A program made the position numbers and the translations under genes. Shown one piece after another: positions 45,059-53,899 of a stretch of DNA of 64,000 nucleotides (position 1 is the first letter of the stretch; each line of letters opens with the position of its first letter). This DNA comes from Afipia sp. 1NLS2 (GTDB lineage Bacteria > Pseudomonadota > Alphaproteobacteria > Rhizobiales > Xanthobacteraceae). Where the stretch lies: assembly GCF_000178995.1 (NCBI RefSeq), contig NZ_ADVZ01000001.1:1-64000 (forward strand), written 5' to 3'. The notes below the pieces were generated by a model. It saw nothing but the letters and a program-made list of their open reading frames with translations. It made no database searches and was not told the DNA's origin.

Positions 45059-45376
45059 ATGTCGAGTTTCGATAAGCGCGAGGAAGGCTTTGAAAAGAAG
45101 TTTGCCGTCGACGAGGAACAAAAGTTCAAGGCGATCGCGCGGCGAAACAAGCTACTTGGCCTGTGGGCGGCCGAAAAGCTCGGCCTGACCGGCGACACAG
45201 CCGCCTCCTATGCCAAGGAGGTCGTAGCCGCCGATTTCGAGGTCTCCGGCGACAGCGACGTGTTGGGCAAGGTCACCCGGGACCTTGCGGACAAGGGCGT
45301 TTCGGAACAGCAGATTCGCATGAAAATGGATGAACTGGCTGCCGTCGCAGTGGCCCAGATCAAGGCCGGGACGTAG
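45059..45376 (+). CDS. ATPase inhibitor subunit zeta (DUF1476)
   Basis: 105 residues, MSSFDKREEGFEKKFAVDEE at the start, then KFKAIARRNKLLGLWAAEK near residue 22 and a helical bundle to IKAGT. In Paracoccus and relatives the zeta protein inhibits F1-ATPase hydrolysis by binding through its N-terminus. It lies divergently upstream of purC, a common arrangement in alphaproteobacteria. Cytoplasmic. Confidence 0.92.
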   Translation: MSSFDKREEGFEKKFAVDEEQKFKAIARRNKLLGLWAAEKLGLTGDTAASYAKEVVAADFEVSGDSDVLGKVTRDLADKGVSEQQIRMKMDELAAVAVAQIKAGT

Positions 45377-45390
45377 TTTCGCCGCTCATT

Positions 45391-45456
45391 GATTCGTTAT
45401 CCTTCGAGAGCGCGAAGGCGCGAGGGCAAAGCCCGAGCCTCGAAGGGTGACGAATC
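45391..45456. repeat. Palindromic element between zeta and cynS
   Basis: 18-base arms GATTCGTTATCCTTCGAG / CTCGAAGGGTGACGAATC (45391-45408, 45439-45456) with two mismatches that remain G-U pairs in RNA. The 9-bp direct repeat CCGCTCATT flanks it (45382-45390, 45462-45470), as if the element inserted with a target duplication. It separates the convergent 3' ends of the zeta gene and cynS and could act as a terminator. Confidence 0.75.
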
Positions 45457-45465
45457 GGCCACCGC

Positions 45466-45954
45466 TCATTCCTCCTTGTAGCCGAGCGGCGCGTTATTAC
45501 CGGTCGCGCCGTAATACTTGTACGGCAGGAACTTGCCAGACATCCCGATGCTGACTCGGTCGCCCTTCGGATCGGCCACGCGCTGCATCGTCATGTCGAA
45601 ATCGATCGCCGACATGATGCCGTCGCCGAACTCCTCCTCGATCAGCGCCTTCCACGCGGGGCCGTTGATCATTACCAGTTCATAGAAGCGATAGATCAGC
45701 GGATCGGTCGGCGGCATCGGCACGCCTTCGCCGCGCATCGGCACTTCGTTGAGCAGCGCCTGCTCGACCTTCGAGAGACCGAACAGCTTCGCCGCGACCG
45801 CCGCCTGCGGCTTGGTCAGCTTCATCTGCCCGAGAATGGCGCCCACAATCAGCACGTCCGAGTGACCGCCGATCTCGGAGCAGATGTGCTTCCAGCTCCA
45901 TCCATTCTCGCGCTTGATGTCGAGCAGTTTCTCGGTGAGATCGGATCGCTTCAT
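45466..45954 (-). CDS. cynS: Cyanase (cyanate hydratase)
   Basis: 162 residues from ATG 45954 with GGAGG five bases upstream. N-terminal HTH-like domain (LTEKLLDIKRENGWSWKHIC) and C-terminal catalytic domain with IYRFYELVMINGPAWKALIEE near residue 97 (the Arg and Glu) and FGDGIMSAIDF near 119 (Ser). It converts cyanate and bicarbonate to ammonia and CO2. No cynT or cynR in the window. A nitrifier could use cyanate nitrogen this way. Confidence 0.94.
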   Translation of the reverse strand: MKRSDLTEKLLDIKRENGWSWKHICSEIGGHSDVLIVGAILGQMKLTKPQAAVAAKLFGLSKVEQALLNEVPMRGEGVPMPPTDPLIYRFYELVMINGPAWKALIEEEFGDGIMSAIDFDMTMQRVADPKGDRVSIGMSGKFLPYKYYGATGNNAPLGYKEE

Positions 45955-46119
45955 GAGGCCTCCTGAAAATGTGGATGCCTCATTAAGAGCAACAGTCGTG
46001 CCAGCCGCTTTTCGCGGCAGGGAATGCGATTTCACGCGCCAAACGGGTCGCCTTGCTCAACGCCTGCGCCTGCCGCCGCAAAATTGGGCAATGAGAACGC
46101 CGCGCAGGAGGCGATCGCA

Positions 46120-47301
46120 TCAGGCGCTTTCGAGACGTTTCAACTCCGCCTCAAGATCGCGCTCTATATCGGCAGCCCGCAGTGCGACCACGCGATAGCC
46201 CCGCTCGGCGAGCCATGCGCCCCGGGCAGCACGCTCGCGGACAACAGCGTCACCTTCCTCCGGGTGAACAATCTCAACCGCCATCCGCCGGGGAAACGAG
46301 ACAAAATCGGGAATGTGGCGGCCGACCGGCGTTTGCCGCTTGAACTGCGCGGCGAAGCGGCGGTCCTTGGTCAGCGCCTGCCACAGGATGCGCTCGGCAT
46401 CGGTCGGATTGCGGCGTAGGAGCCGCGCCAGTCCTCGCACGGAACTCGATCTACCCTCCGTTGCAGGGGAACCCTGCTCCGCCAACAGCGCCCGTAGCTG
46501 CGTGGCCTGAGTTCCATCGAGCACCCCACCCTTGGCCGGACCCTTGCGGCCCTCGGCAATCGCCATGACCACCCCATGCAGAGTGTGCATGTCCTGTTTA
46601 CTCGGCTCCATCCTACTGAAAATATTACGTAAATTAACCAGCATCACATCGCGCTTCTCGGCCGGACGCAGAAATTCCACCTTGTCGAGTTCCGCGACCA
46701 GATTGTCGAAAAACGCCTGCATCTGATGCTGGGAAGCCGGCTCGGAGCGTTCTGGCATTGAAAATGGTATCATGCCACCGGACGCGAGCTTGAACCACTC
46801 GTATCCCATCAAAAGCACGGCCTGGGCCAGATTGAGCGAGGCAAATCCGGGATTGACCGGGAAGGTCACGATCCGGTTGGCGAGCGCGACCTCCTCGTTG
46901 GTCAAGCCTGAACGCTCTCGTCCGAACAGGATGCCCGCTGTTATGTCCTGCGCGGTCCCCTCGACGATCTCTCGGGCAGCAGCGTCCGGCGCGACCACTG
47001 GCTTAGCCTGATCATGTGCGCGGGCGGTAGTGGCGAACAGCAGCGCGCAATCCGCCACCGCCGCCTCGACCGTCTCGAACAACTCCACCCGTTCCAGAAT
47101 GTGATCGGCGCCCGCCGCCGCCCGCTGGGCCGCCATATTCGGCCAGCCGTCACGCGGCTTCACCAAACGTAAACGTGTCAGTCCGAAATTGCCCATGGCG
47201 CGCGCGGCCATGCCGATGTTCTCGCCAAGCTGCGGCTCCACCAGCACCACCACGGGGCCCGGCAGATCGGTGCGCGGCTTGGTCTTGTCGGTCCCCGACA
47301 T
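46120..47301 (-). CDS. trmJ: TrmJ-type tRNA 2'-O-methyltransferase fused to a DUF559 (PD-(D/E)XK-like) domain
   Basis: 393 residues from ATG 47301. Residues about 15-170: SPOUT methyltransferase with VVVLVEPQLGENIGMAARAM near 17, LFATTARAHD near 88, GILFGRERSGLTNEEVALAN near 121 and VNPGFASLNLAQAVLLMGYE near 145; it would methylate tRNA position 32. Residues about 275-393: DUF559-like, with ARLLRRNPTDAERILWQALT near 277, RFAAQFKRQTPVGRHIPDF near 298 and GYRVVALRAADI near 367. In DUF559 the core is usually EVDGxxH; here EIVHPEEGD replaces it, so nuclease activity may be lost. Standard TrmJ lacks this tail. The longer ATG at 47346 is less likely. Confidence 0.9.
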   Translation of the reverse strand: MSGTDKTKPRTDLPGPVVVLVEPQLGENIGMAARAMGNFGLTRLRLVKPRDGWPNMAAQRAAAGADHILERVELFETVEAAVADCALLFATTARAHDQAKPVVAPDAAAREIVEGTAQDITAGILFGRERSGLTNEEVALANRIVTFPVNPGFASLNLAQAVLLMGYEWFKLASGGMIPFSMPERSEPASQHQMQAFFDNLVAELDKVEFLRPAEKRDVMLVNLRNIFSRMEPSKQDMHTLHGVVMAIAEGRKGPAKGGVLDGTQATQLRALLAEQGSPATEGRSSSVRGLARLLRRNPTDAERILWQALTKDRRFAAQFKRQTPVGRHIPDFVSFPRRMAVEIVHPEEGDAVVRERAARGAWLAERGYRVVALRAADIERDLEAELKRLESA

Positions 47302-47314
47302 GTCTTCGCTTTCC

Positions 47315-47508
47315 GATTCAATGGCTGAAGCGTCTGCATCAACCATCGAAGGTGGTGATTCAAGCCCTCAAGGTGCTGAATCAAGCCGTGAAGGCATTGA
47401 ATCAACCCAATAAGATTTTGATTCAGAAGGCGAACAATCGGAATCAACGTCTGAAGACGATGATTCAAGCGCTTAAGAAGTTGAATCAACTTCTGAAGAA
47501 AGCGATTC
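47315..47508. repeat. Phased 21-bp array with GANTC in nearly every unit
   Basis: Between trmJ (start 47301) and icd (47782), GANTC occurs at 47315, 47357, 47378, 47399, 47420, 47441, 47462, 47483 and 47504. The one gap at 47336 reads GCATC. Spacing is exactly 21 bp (two helical turns) in ten units, each beginning G-A/C-T/A-T-C-A-A/G. GANTC is the CcrM methylation site in alphaproteobacteria. Open frames cross it on both strands and read as heptads rich in Leu, Ile, Asn and Gln, but no gene is supported. 47505-47781 holds two further GANTC at 47599 and 47607 and no gene. Confidence 0.9.
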
Positions 47509-47781
47509 AACGCCCGCTGGCGGCGGAAAATCGCCGCAAAACGGCGCCCGCTAGGCCTCAAATTCGATTGTAATCGGAATGGGTTACGGAACCCTTTTGA
47601 ATCGCTGATTCCGCCCCGGCAAAGGCACGCTCCGGCACGACCTATCGCCTCCTGATACCGCCTCGAAAATCCCGTCCGGCATGCTGCTTTGAGCTGCCTT
47701 CCGCCGCCGTTCCGCGGGTGCTAAGAGGCGCGCATTCCTCGGTACCACACTCCAAAAACCTCAAAAAAGGCACGCATCCTC

Positions 47782-48999
47782 ATGGCCAAAATTAAGGTAG
47801 CCAACCCGGTCGTCGAACTCGACGGCGATGAGATGACCCGGATCATCTGGCAGTACATCAAGGACAAGCTCATCAACCCCTTCCTCGATGTGAAGCTCGA
47901 ATATTACGACCTCGGGATGGAATACCGCGACAAGACCAACGATCAGGTCACCATCGACGCGGCCAACGCGATCAAGAAGCACGGCGTCGGCGTCAAGTGC
48001 GCGACCATCACCCCGGACGAGGCCCGCGTGAAGGAATTCGGCCTCAAGGAGATGTGGAAGTCGCCGAACGGCACCATCCGCAACATCCTCGGCGGCGTCA
48101 TCTTCCGTGAACCGATCATCTGCAAGAACGTGCCGCGCCTCGTGCCGGGCTGGACCAAGCCGATCATCATCGGCCGCCATGCCTTCGGCGATCAGTATCG
48201 CGCCACCGACATCAAATTCCCCGGCAAGGGCGTTCTGACGATGAAGTTCGTCGGCGAGGACGGCTCCGTGATCGAGCGCGAAGTCTTCAAGGCCCCGGGC
48301 GCCGGCGTCGCCATGAGCATGTACAATTTGGACGACTCTATCCGCGATTTCGCCCGCGCCTCGATGAATTATGGCCTGTCACGCGGCTATCCGGTGTACC
48401 TGTCGACCAAGAACACCATCCTCAAGGTGTATGACGGCCGCTTCAAGGACATCTTCCAGGAGATCTACGACGCCGAGTTCAAGTCGAAGTTCGAGGCCAA
48501 GGGTCTGACCTACGAGCACCGCCTGATCGATGACATGGTAGCCTCGGCGCTGAAATGGTCCGGCGGCTATGTCTGGGCCTGCAAGAACTACGACGGCGAC
48601 GTTCAGTCCGACACCGTGGCGCAGGGCTACGGTTCGCTCGGCCTGATGACCTCGGTGCTGCTGACGCCAGACGGCAGCGTGGTGGAAGCCGAAGCCGCTC
48701 ACGGCACGGTAACTCGCCACTACCGCGAGCACCAGAAGGGCAAGGAAACCTCGACCAACTCGATCGCGTCGATCTTTGCGTGGACGCAAGGGTTGGCCCA
48801 CCGCGCCAAGCTCGACAACAACGCCGAACTGGCGAAGTTCGCCAAGACGCTGGAGAAGGTTTGCGTCGATACCGTCGAAAGCGGTTTCATGACCAAGGAT
48901 CTGGCGCTGCTGGTCGGCCCCGACCAGAAGTGGCTTTCCACCACGGGCTTCCTCGACAAGGTCGCAGAGAACCTCACCAAGGCGATGGCCACCGCCTAA
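47782..48999 (+). CDS. icd: NADP-dependent isocitrate dehydrogenase
   Basis: 405 residues, the eukaryotic-like dimeric type common in alphaproteobacteria. [20 protein letters not shown] near residue 13, [19 protein letters not shown] near 93 (substrate-binding Ser/Asn/Arg), [20 protein letters not shown] near 208, [19 protein letters not shown] near 250 and [20 protein letters not shown] near 304 for cofactor binding. It decarboxylates isocitrate to 2-oxoglutarate with NADP. A terminator follows 35 bp downstream. Confidence 0.96.
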   Translation: MAKIKVANPVVELDGDEMTRIIWQYIKDKLINPFLDVKLEYYDLGMEYRDKTNDQVTIDAANAIKKHGVGVKCATITPDEARVKEFGLKEMWKSPNGTIRNILGGVIFREPIICKNVPRLVPGWTKPIIIGRHAFGDQYRATDIKFPGKGVLTMKFVGEDGSVIEREVFKAPGAGVAMSMYNLDDSIRDFARASMNYGLSRGYPVYLSTKNTILKVYDGRFKDIFQEIYDAEFKSKFEAKGLTYEHRLIDDMVASALKWSGGYVWACKNYDGDVQSDTVAQGYGSLGLMTSVLLTPDGSVVEAEAAHGTVTRHYREHQKGKETSTNSIASIFAWTQGLAHRAKLDNNAELAKFAKTLEKVCVDTVESGFMTKDLALLVGPDQKWLSTTGFLDKVAENLTKAMATA

Positions 49000-49033
49000 C
49001 GCGGTTCAGGTACCCAAGGCAGGCTCACAAAAT

Positions 49034-49061
49034 AAAAGGCGCGGATCACTCCGCGCCTTTT
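49034..49061. terminator. Rho-independent terminator after icd
   Basis: Arms AAAAGGCGCGGA / TCCGCGCCTTTT (49034-49045, 49050-49061) with a 4-base loop and following TCC. Confidence 0.92.
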
Positions 49062-49243
49062 CCGTCATGAAAAAGTTTCGTGAATGAAATTGCTGAAACT
49101 CGCCGCCCGACCGGCGGTAACCGCGCGCTGCCGCAGCGCCGCATTGATTTCCGGTTTCCTCGACTCATAGAAAGGCATAAACGGTCCATAGGTATCTGGC
49201 GCGGTCACAAACGCGCCCTATTCTCCGGCCCCGGGCGAGATCA

Positions 49244-50116
49244 TTGCGGCAAGACAACATCTCACTGGCCCCCGCCGACGCTGACCCGAACGATTCGCTA
49301 CTGGCAGAAGCCGCCCAGTTACGCGCCTCGCCTACCTTCGCCACCGCCATGCGCGAATACACGGTCGCAATCGCCCGGTTTCGCGAGGCACCGCGCCTGA
49401 TCAACAAGCTGATGGCTTCGGAAACACGCTTCCGTCTGACCGCTTATGTGTTCTGTTTTGCTGCCTATTATGAAAGACATGGCCCGCATGGCGGCGTCAC
49501 CTACACCCAGTTGCTCGAACTATGTGCGCAGCGGGAGGAGCTCAGCCCACGTCTCCTCAAGACAACGCTGACCCTGCTGAAGCTGGCAGGCTTCATCAAA
49601 ACATTGCGACACCCATCCGACCGCCGCTCGAAATCCTATCATCCGACGCCGCGCATGGTGGATTTCGTCAAGAGCTGGATGCCCCATGCGGTGAACGCGC
49701 TCGACGCCGTACAGCCGGACATGTGCCGCGCGCAGATGCTTGCGGAAGATCCGGATTTCATCCGGCGTTTCGCCGCCGCCGCCGGACACGAACATGCGAC
49801 AGGCATCCCGCTGATCGACCGCATGCCCGAATTCACCTGCTTCTTCGGAAAGCGTGAGGGCGCCATCCCTGTCGTGCTAGCGGTCATGCTGTCCGATATT
49901 AACGGCACGCCGCTGCCGAGCCGGGCGCAGATCGCCAAACGTTTCGGGCTGTCGAAGACGCAAGTATCGAACATGATCGCCGAGGGCAGCCGCCTCGGCT
50001 TTTTCGCCACCGACGAGACAGGAGCTCCACGCGCAACCACCTATCTGCGCGACAGCTACGGACGCTTTATTTCGATCGAACTCGCATTTTACGCACGGCA
50101 CATGCGGCCGGCCTAA
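49244..50116 (+). CDS. Transcriptional regulator-like protein with two winged-helix segments
   Basis: 290 residues from a TTG with GGCGAG upstream. Residues 85-135 resemble a MarR-like winged helix (TYTQLLELCAQREELSPRLL, then TLLKLAGFIKTLRHPSDRRS). Near residue 230 a second HTH, PLPSRAQIAKRFGLSKTQVS, is clear. Similar proteins occur in rhizobia as hypothetical. It stands alone with no obvious target; DNA binding is inferred from the HTH. The start is uncertain. Confidence 0.72.
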   Translation: MRQDNISLAPADADPNDSLLAEAAQLRASPTFATAMREYTVAIARFREAPRLINKLMASETRFRLTAYVFCFAAYYERHGPHGGVTYTQLLELCAQREELSPRLLKTTLTLLKLAGFIKTLRHPSDRRSKSYHPTPRMVDFVKSWMPHAVNALDAVQPDMCRAQMLAEDPDFIRRFAAAAGHEHATGIPLIDRMPEFTCFFGKREGAIPVVLAVMLSDINGTPLPSRAQIAKRFGLSKTQVSNMIAEGSRLGFFATDETGAPRATTYLRDSYGRFISIELAFYARHMRPA

Positions 50117-50155
50117 ACAAGCCCGCCCTGCTTTACCTTTTTGAACAGAGGCAAT

Positions 50156-51844
50156 TCAGGACGCCAGCGATGGCGCGTCCGCCGCACCGATTTGTGCGAT
50201 CATCGCCTTGGCGATCTCATGCTCGCCCATGATGACCGAATTCGCACCGTGGTGCTTGAGGTGGGCGATCTCCTCTTCCGAATGCGCCCGCGCGATAATC
50301 GGCAATGTCGTGCTGATCGTGCGCGCCTTGGCGACGATCTGGCCTCCCTCGAACGCATCCGGGATCGCGACAAGCAGGCCGTGGGCGACATCCAGATTGG
50401 CCGCCTGCAGCATACCTGGCGCAGCCGCGTTGCCGCTAATGACCTCGACGCCCTCCTGCCGCAATCGCTCGACCGCGCCGGGATTATCCTCGATCACCAG
50501 GAAGGGCGTATTCGCCGCACGCAACGCCTTGCCGACCACGCTGCCAACCCGGCCGTACCCCACCAGAACGACATGGTTCGAGAGCCTGGTAACCGGCAAT
50601 TCGACACGCGGCACTGCGGGTTTCTCGTCCGGCGGCAATGGTGGCGTATCCTTCTTCTCCGCCAGGATGCGATCGAGCACCGCGAACCAGAACGGATTAA
50701 GCATGATGCTGATGATCGACCCGGCGAGCACGAGGTCGCGCCCGCGCTCGGTCATCAGCGACAGACTGACGCCGAGACCGACGAGGATGAACGAGAATTC
50801 GCCGATCTGCGCGAGACTCGCCGAGATCGTCAGCGCCGTGGACTTGGAATATCCGAACACGCGCACGATGCCGTAAGCCGCGAACGACTTGCCGAACAGA
50901 ATGATGAACAGCGTCGCCAGAAGCGGCAGCGGCTCCTTCACAATGATCGAGGGATCGAACAGCATGCCGACGGAGACGAAGAATAGCACCGCGAACGCAT
51001 CGCGTAGCGGCAGCGTTTCGCTGGCGGCGCGCTGGCTGAGTTCGGATTCGCTCAGGATCATGCCCGCGAAGAAAGCCCCCAGCGCGAACGACACATCGAA
51101 CAGGATCGCCGCGCCGAAGGCTACGCCAAGTGAGATCGCGAACACCGCAAGACGGAACAATTCGCGCGAACCCGTATGCGCGACGTAATGCAGAAGCGCC
51201 GGAATGACGCGGCGGCCGACCACCAGCATCAGCGCCACGAACGCCGCGACCTTGCCGAGCGTCAGCGCGAGCGGCCACGCCAGCGAGACGATATCCATAT
51301 CGCCTGCCGCATGGCCTTTCATGAATCCGGCCAGCGGCGGCAACATCACTAGCGTCAGAACGCAGGCGATATCCTCGACGATCAGCCAGCCCACCGCAAT
51401 ACGGCCACGCTCAGTATCGATCAGCCGCCGCTCCTGCATCGCGCGCAACAGCACGACGGTCGAAGCCGTCGAAAGCGCGATGCCGAACATGATGCCCTTG
51501 TCGCTGCTCCAGCCGAGAAGCCAGCCAAGGCCCCAGCCCATCACCGTGGCGGCCGAAATCTGGACAACCGCACCAGGCAGCGCGATCGCACGCACCGACC
51601 ACAAATCCTTCAGGGAGAAATGCAGCCCGACGCCGAACATCAGGAGAATGATGCCGATTTCGGCAAGCTCATTAGCGATGTTCTGATCCGCAACATACCC
51701 AGGTGTGAAGGGCCCCATCACCACGCCCGCAAGCAGATAGCCCACGAGCGGCGAGATGCGGACGCGCTGGACCAGCGCGCCGAACACAAAAGCCAGTACA
51801 AGGCCAACGACAATTGTAGAGATCAGAGGAGTGTTATGATTCAT
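50156..51844 (-). CDS. Cation:proton antiporter, KefB/YbaL type with TrkA-N domain
   Basis: 562 residues. N-terminal about 390 residues: twelve helices of CPA2 type with VGYLLAGVVMGPFTPGYVAD near residue 34, LIVEDIACVLTLVMLPPLAG near 154 and the intramembrane ALGAFFAGMILSESE near 256. C-terminal Rossmann NAD domain: HVVLVGYGRVGSVVGKALR near 418, ending in MGEHEIAKAMIAQIG. It exchanges K+ or Na+ for H+, gated by nucleotide or glutathione. Substrate uncertain. Confidence 0.92.
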   Translation of the reverse strand: MNHNTPLISTIVVGLVLAFVFGALVQRVRISPLVGYLLAGVVMGPFTPGYVADQNIANELAEIGIILLMFGVGLHFSLKDLWSVRAIALPGAVVQISAATVMGWGLGWLLGWSSDKGIMFGIALSTASTVVLLRAMQERRLIDTERGRIAVGWLIVEDIACVLTLVMLPPLAGFMKGHAAGDMDIVSLAWPLALTLGKVAAFVALMLVVGRRVIPALLHYVAHTGSRELFRLAVFAISLGVAFGAAILFDVSFALGAFFAGMILSESELSQRAASETLPLRDAFAVLFFVSVGMLFDPSIIVKEPLPLLATLFIILFGKSFAAYGIVRVFGYSKSTALTISASLAQIGEFSFILVGLGVSLSLMTERGRDLVLAGSIISIMLNPFWFAVLDRILAEKKDTPPLPPDEKPAVPRVELPVTRLSNHVVLVGYGRVGSVVGKALRAANTPFLVIEDNPGAVERLRQEGVEVISGNAAAPGMLQAANLDVAHGLLVAIPDAFEGGQIVAKARTISTTLPIIARAHSEEEIAHLKHHGANSVIMGEHEIAKAMIAQIGAADAPSLAS

Positions 51845-52038
51845 GCGGCATTTTGCGGCATTCCCGAATGAGAGGCCAGAGCGTTGTCCGGCTACTCATC
51901 GCCGCAGTTTCGGCCGGATGAGCATGTGACAGCAACACGTCAACCGGCCTACAAAGCATACTGTTGATATGCCTCAACGCGTTATCATCCCGCCGCGCGA
52001 TGATCTCTCATCATTTTACCAGCCGATTGGAGGTATTC

Positions 52039-52872
52039 ATGATCAAGGATATCACCCTCAAGCTCGAAACCAACCCGGACCGCGACCGTTCGCTCGATTA
52101 TGCAGTGTCGATAGCCAAGGCTTTTAACGCGCATATCATCGCGATGGCATCCTGCGATCCGATCAGCTTTTCACAATACCCCATTCCATCAATGCCCGAC
52201 TCGGTGCTCTCGAACATCAGAGCGGAGAAGGAACGCGATGCACGCGCAGCCCTCGCGCGTTTCGAGGAAATCGCGAAGAGCCATGGCATTTCCTACGAAC
52301 ACGAAATCATCACCCACCGCCTGCCTCAATTGGCACAGGCATTCGCGGTGAAGGCTCGCCGCTCCGATCTCAGCGTCGTTCAGCAGACAGAACACGCCGA
52401 CGACGACAACGAGATTATCATCGAGACCGCACTGTTCGATTCTGGCCGGCCTGTCCTGATTGTGCCGTACATCCAGAAAGAGGGGCTGAAACTCGACCAT
52501 GTCGTATGTTGCTGGGACGGCAGCTCCACCGCCGCACGAGCGGTCAACGACGCCCTACCGCTCCTGACTCGGGCCAAAAATATCGACATCCTGATTATCG
52601 CCAACGAAAAAACGGAGGATTCCCGTCACCAGGCGAGCGGCGAAGGCATCGTGAATCACCTCACCCGTCATGGCCTGAACACCCGGCTGAAGATGCAGCA
52701 CGCCCCCGATGTCAGCGTCGCCAACACGATCCTGTCCTACGTCGGCGAACACGGCAGCGATCTCATCGTCATGGGAGGCTACGGACATTCTCGCCTGCGC
52801 GAATTCGTCCTCGGCGGCGCGACGCGCAGCATTCTCACTTCGATGACGGCGCCCGTCTTCATGTCACACTGA
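52039..52872 (+). CDS. Universal stress protein, two Usp domains
   Basis: 277 residues from ATG 52039 with GGAGG five bases upstream. The N-terminal Usp half (KDITLKLETNPDRDRSLDYA) lacks a clear nucleotide loop. The C-terminal half has LIVMGGYGHSRLREFVLGGA near residue 248, matching the Gly-x2-Gly-x9-Gly-Ser/Thr ATP-binding motif. Frame from 51964 is longer without a site. Stands alone; typical stress regulation is not visible. Confidence 0.88.
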   Translation: MIKDITLKLETNPDRDRSLDYAVSIAKAFNAHIIAMASCDPISFSQYPIPSMPDSVLSNIRAEKERDARAALARFEEIAKSHGISYEHEIITHRLPQLAQAFAVKARRSDLSVVQQTEHADDDNEIIIETALFDSGRPVLIVPYIQKEGLKLDHVVCCWDGSSTAARAVNDALPLLTRAKNIDILIIANEKTEDSRHQASGEGIVNHLTRHGLNTRLKMQHAPDVSVANTILSYVGEHGSDLIVMGGYGHSRLREFVLGGATRSILTSMTAPVFMSH

Positions 52873-52958
52873 GGGAAATGACCGGCCACCCATCAGCACT
52901 ACGCGCGGCCTCCGAGCCATCAGGCCTTTCGGCCTGCGCCATATAGGCGCCGGCGCTC

Positions 52959-53873
52959 TCAAACGCCCTGCTCGATTACGGGCTTCGGCTTTGAAAGCGC
53001 CAGTGCGACCCCGGCCAGCGTAAGTACAATTGCACATATTTCGCGCCAGCCGATGCCATCACCCAGAAAGAGAGCTCCCGCGAGAATGCCGATCACAGGC
53101 ACGGACAGCATCCCCACCGCCGCGGTCGTTGCGGGAAGACGGCGAATGGTCGCGAACCACGTCAGGTAACATGTCCCCATCGGCACAAGTGTCATGTAGG
53201 CCAGCATAAGGCCGCTGTCGATCCTGAGCGCTCCCATGTCCGGATGTTCGAATGCGAGGCCCAGTACGACCATTGGGAGAGATCCCAATCCTATCTGCCA
53301 GGCTACAAAGGAAATCGGTGCCACTGGCACAGGCCGGGCATTCAGAAGGCTGCCGAGTGCAAACAGAATAGCGGCGCCGAGTGCCAGAGCGACGCCGACG
53401 ATCTTGTCGGATGCAAACCCAAGTGGGTGGTCTGAAAAGAGAACGAAGAGTCCTGCGAATCCCAAAATGAGTCCCGCCACGTCTCGCGGTTTCGGGCGCG
53501 AACCGAGAACGGGCCACGCAAGAAGCGTCGCCCAGATCGGCATTGTATAAACGAGAAGTGAAGCCTCGCTGATCGACAGCGTCGTCATCGAGATGGTGGT
53601 AAAACCCATCCAGGCAAAAACATTGGTGAATGAAGCAAGGAGCAGCGCCCCCCACGTCTTTCGCGGCACAGCCGAGCGTTCGCGGTTCGCCGCCGCAATC
53701 GCGAATAAGATGAGCGTCGCTACAACACCGGAAATCCCGCGCGCAAACAAAGGCGGCCAGTCACGCAGGAGAATCTTCATGGCCGGCCAATTCAGTCCCC
53801 AGCCAATCGCCGTACAGGCGAGAAAAAGAAGTCCGCCCAATCGGGCCTGATGGGTGGATGCCTCTTTGTCCAT
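52959..53873 (-). CDS. EamA/DMT family membrane transporter
   Basis: 304 residues with ten hydrophobic helices in two repeats of five. GGLLFLACTAIGWGLNWPAM near residue 13 and LMLAYMTLVPMGTCYLTWFA near 223 mark equivalent first and last helices, with the family's LSVPVIGILAGALFLGDGIG near 256. It exports or imports an unknown metabolite. Gap to alaS is 26 bp, same strand. Confidence 0.9.
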   Translation of the reverse strand: MDKEASTHQARLGGLLFLACTAIGWGLNWPAMKILLRDWPPLFARGISGVVATLILFAIAAANRERSAVPRKTWGALLLASFTNVFAWMGFTTISMTTLSISEASLLVYTMPIWATLLAWPVLGSRPKPRDVAGLILGFAGLFVLFSDHPLGFASDKIVGVALALGAAILFALGSLLNARPVPVAPISFVAWQIGLGSLPMVVLGLAFEHPDMGALRIDSGLMLAYMTLVPMGTCYLTWFATIRRLPATTAAVGMLSVPVIGILAGALFLGDGIGWREICAIVLTLAGVALALSKPKPVIEQGV

Positions 53874-53899
53874 TGATAGTTCCGAACGCGCCTGAAACG

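Noticed and set aside
47175-47573. Heptad repeat protein on either strand over the GANTC array
   Set aside because: Both strands are open only because a 21-bp unit keeps frame; starts lie inside trmJ or lack ribosome sites. I did not exclude it absolutely.
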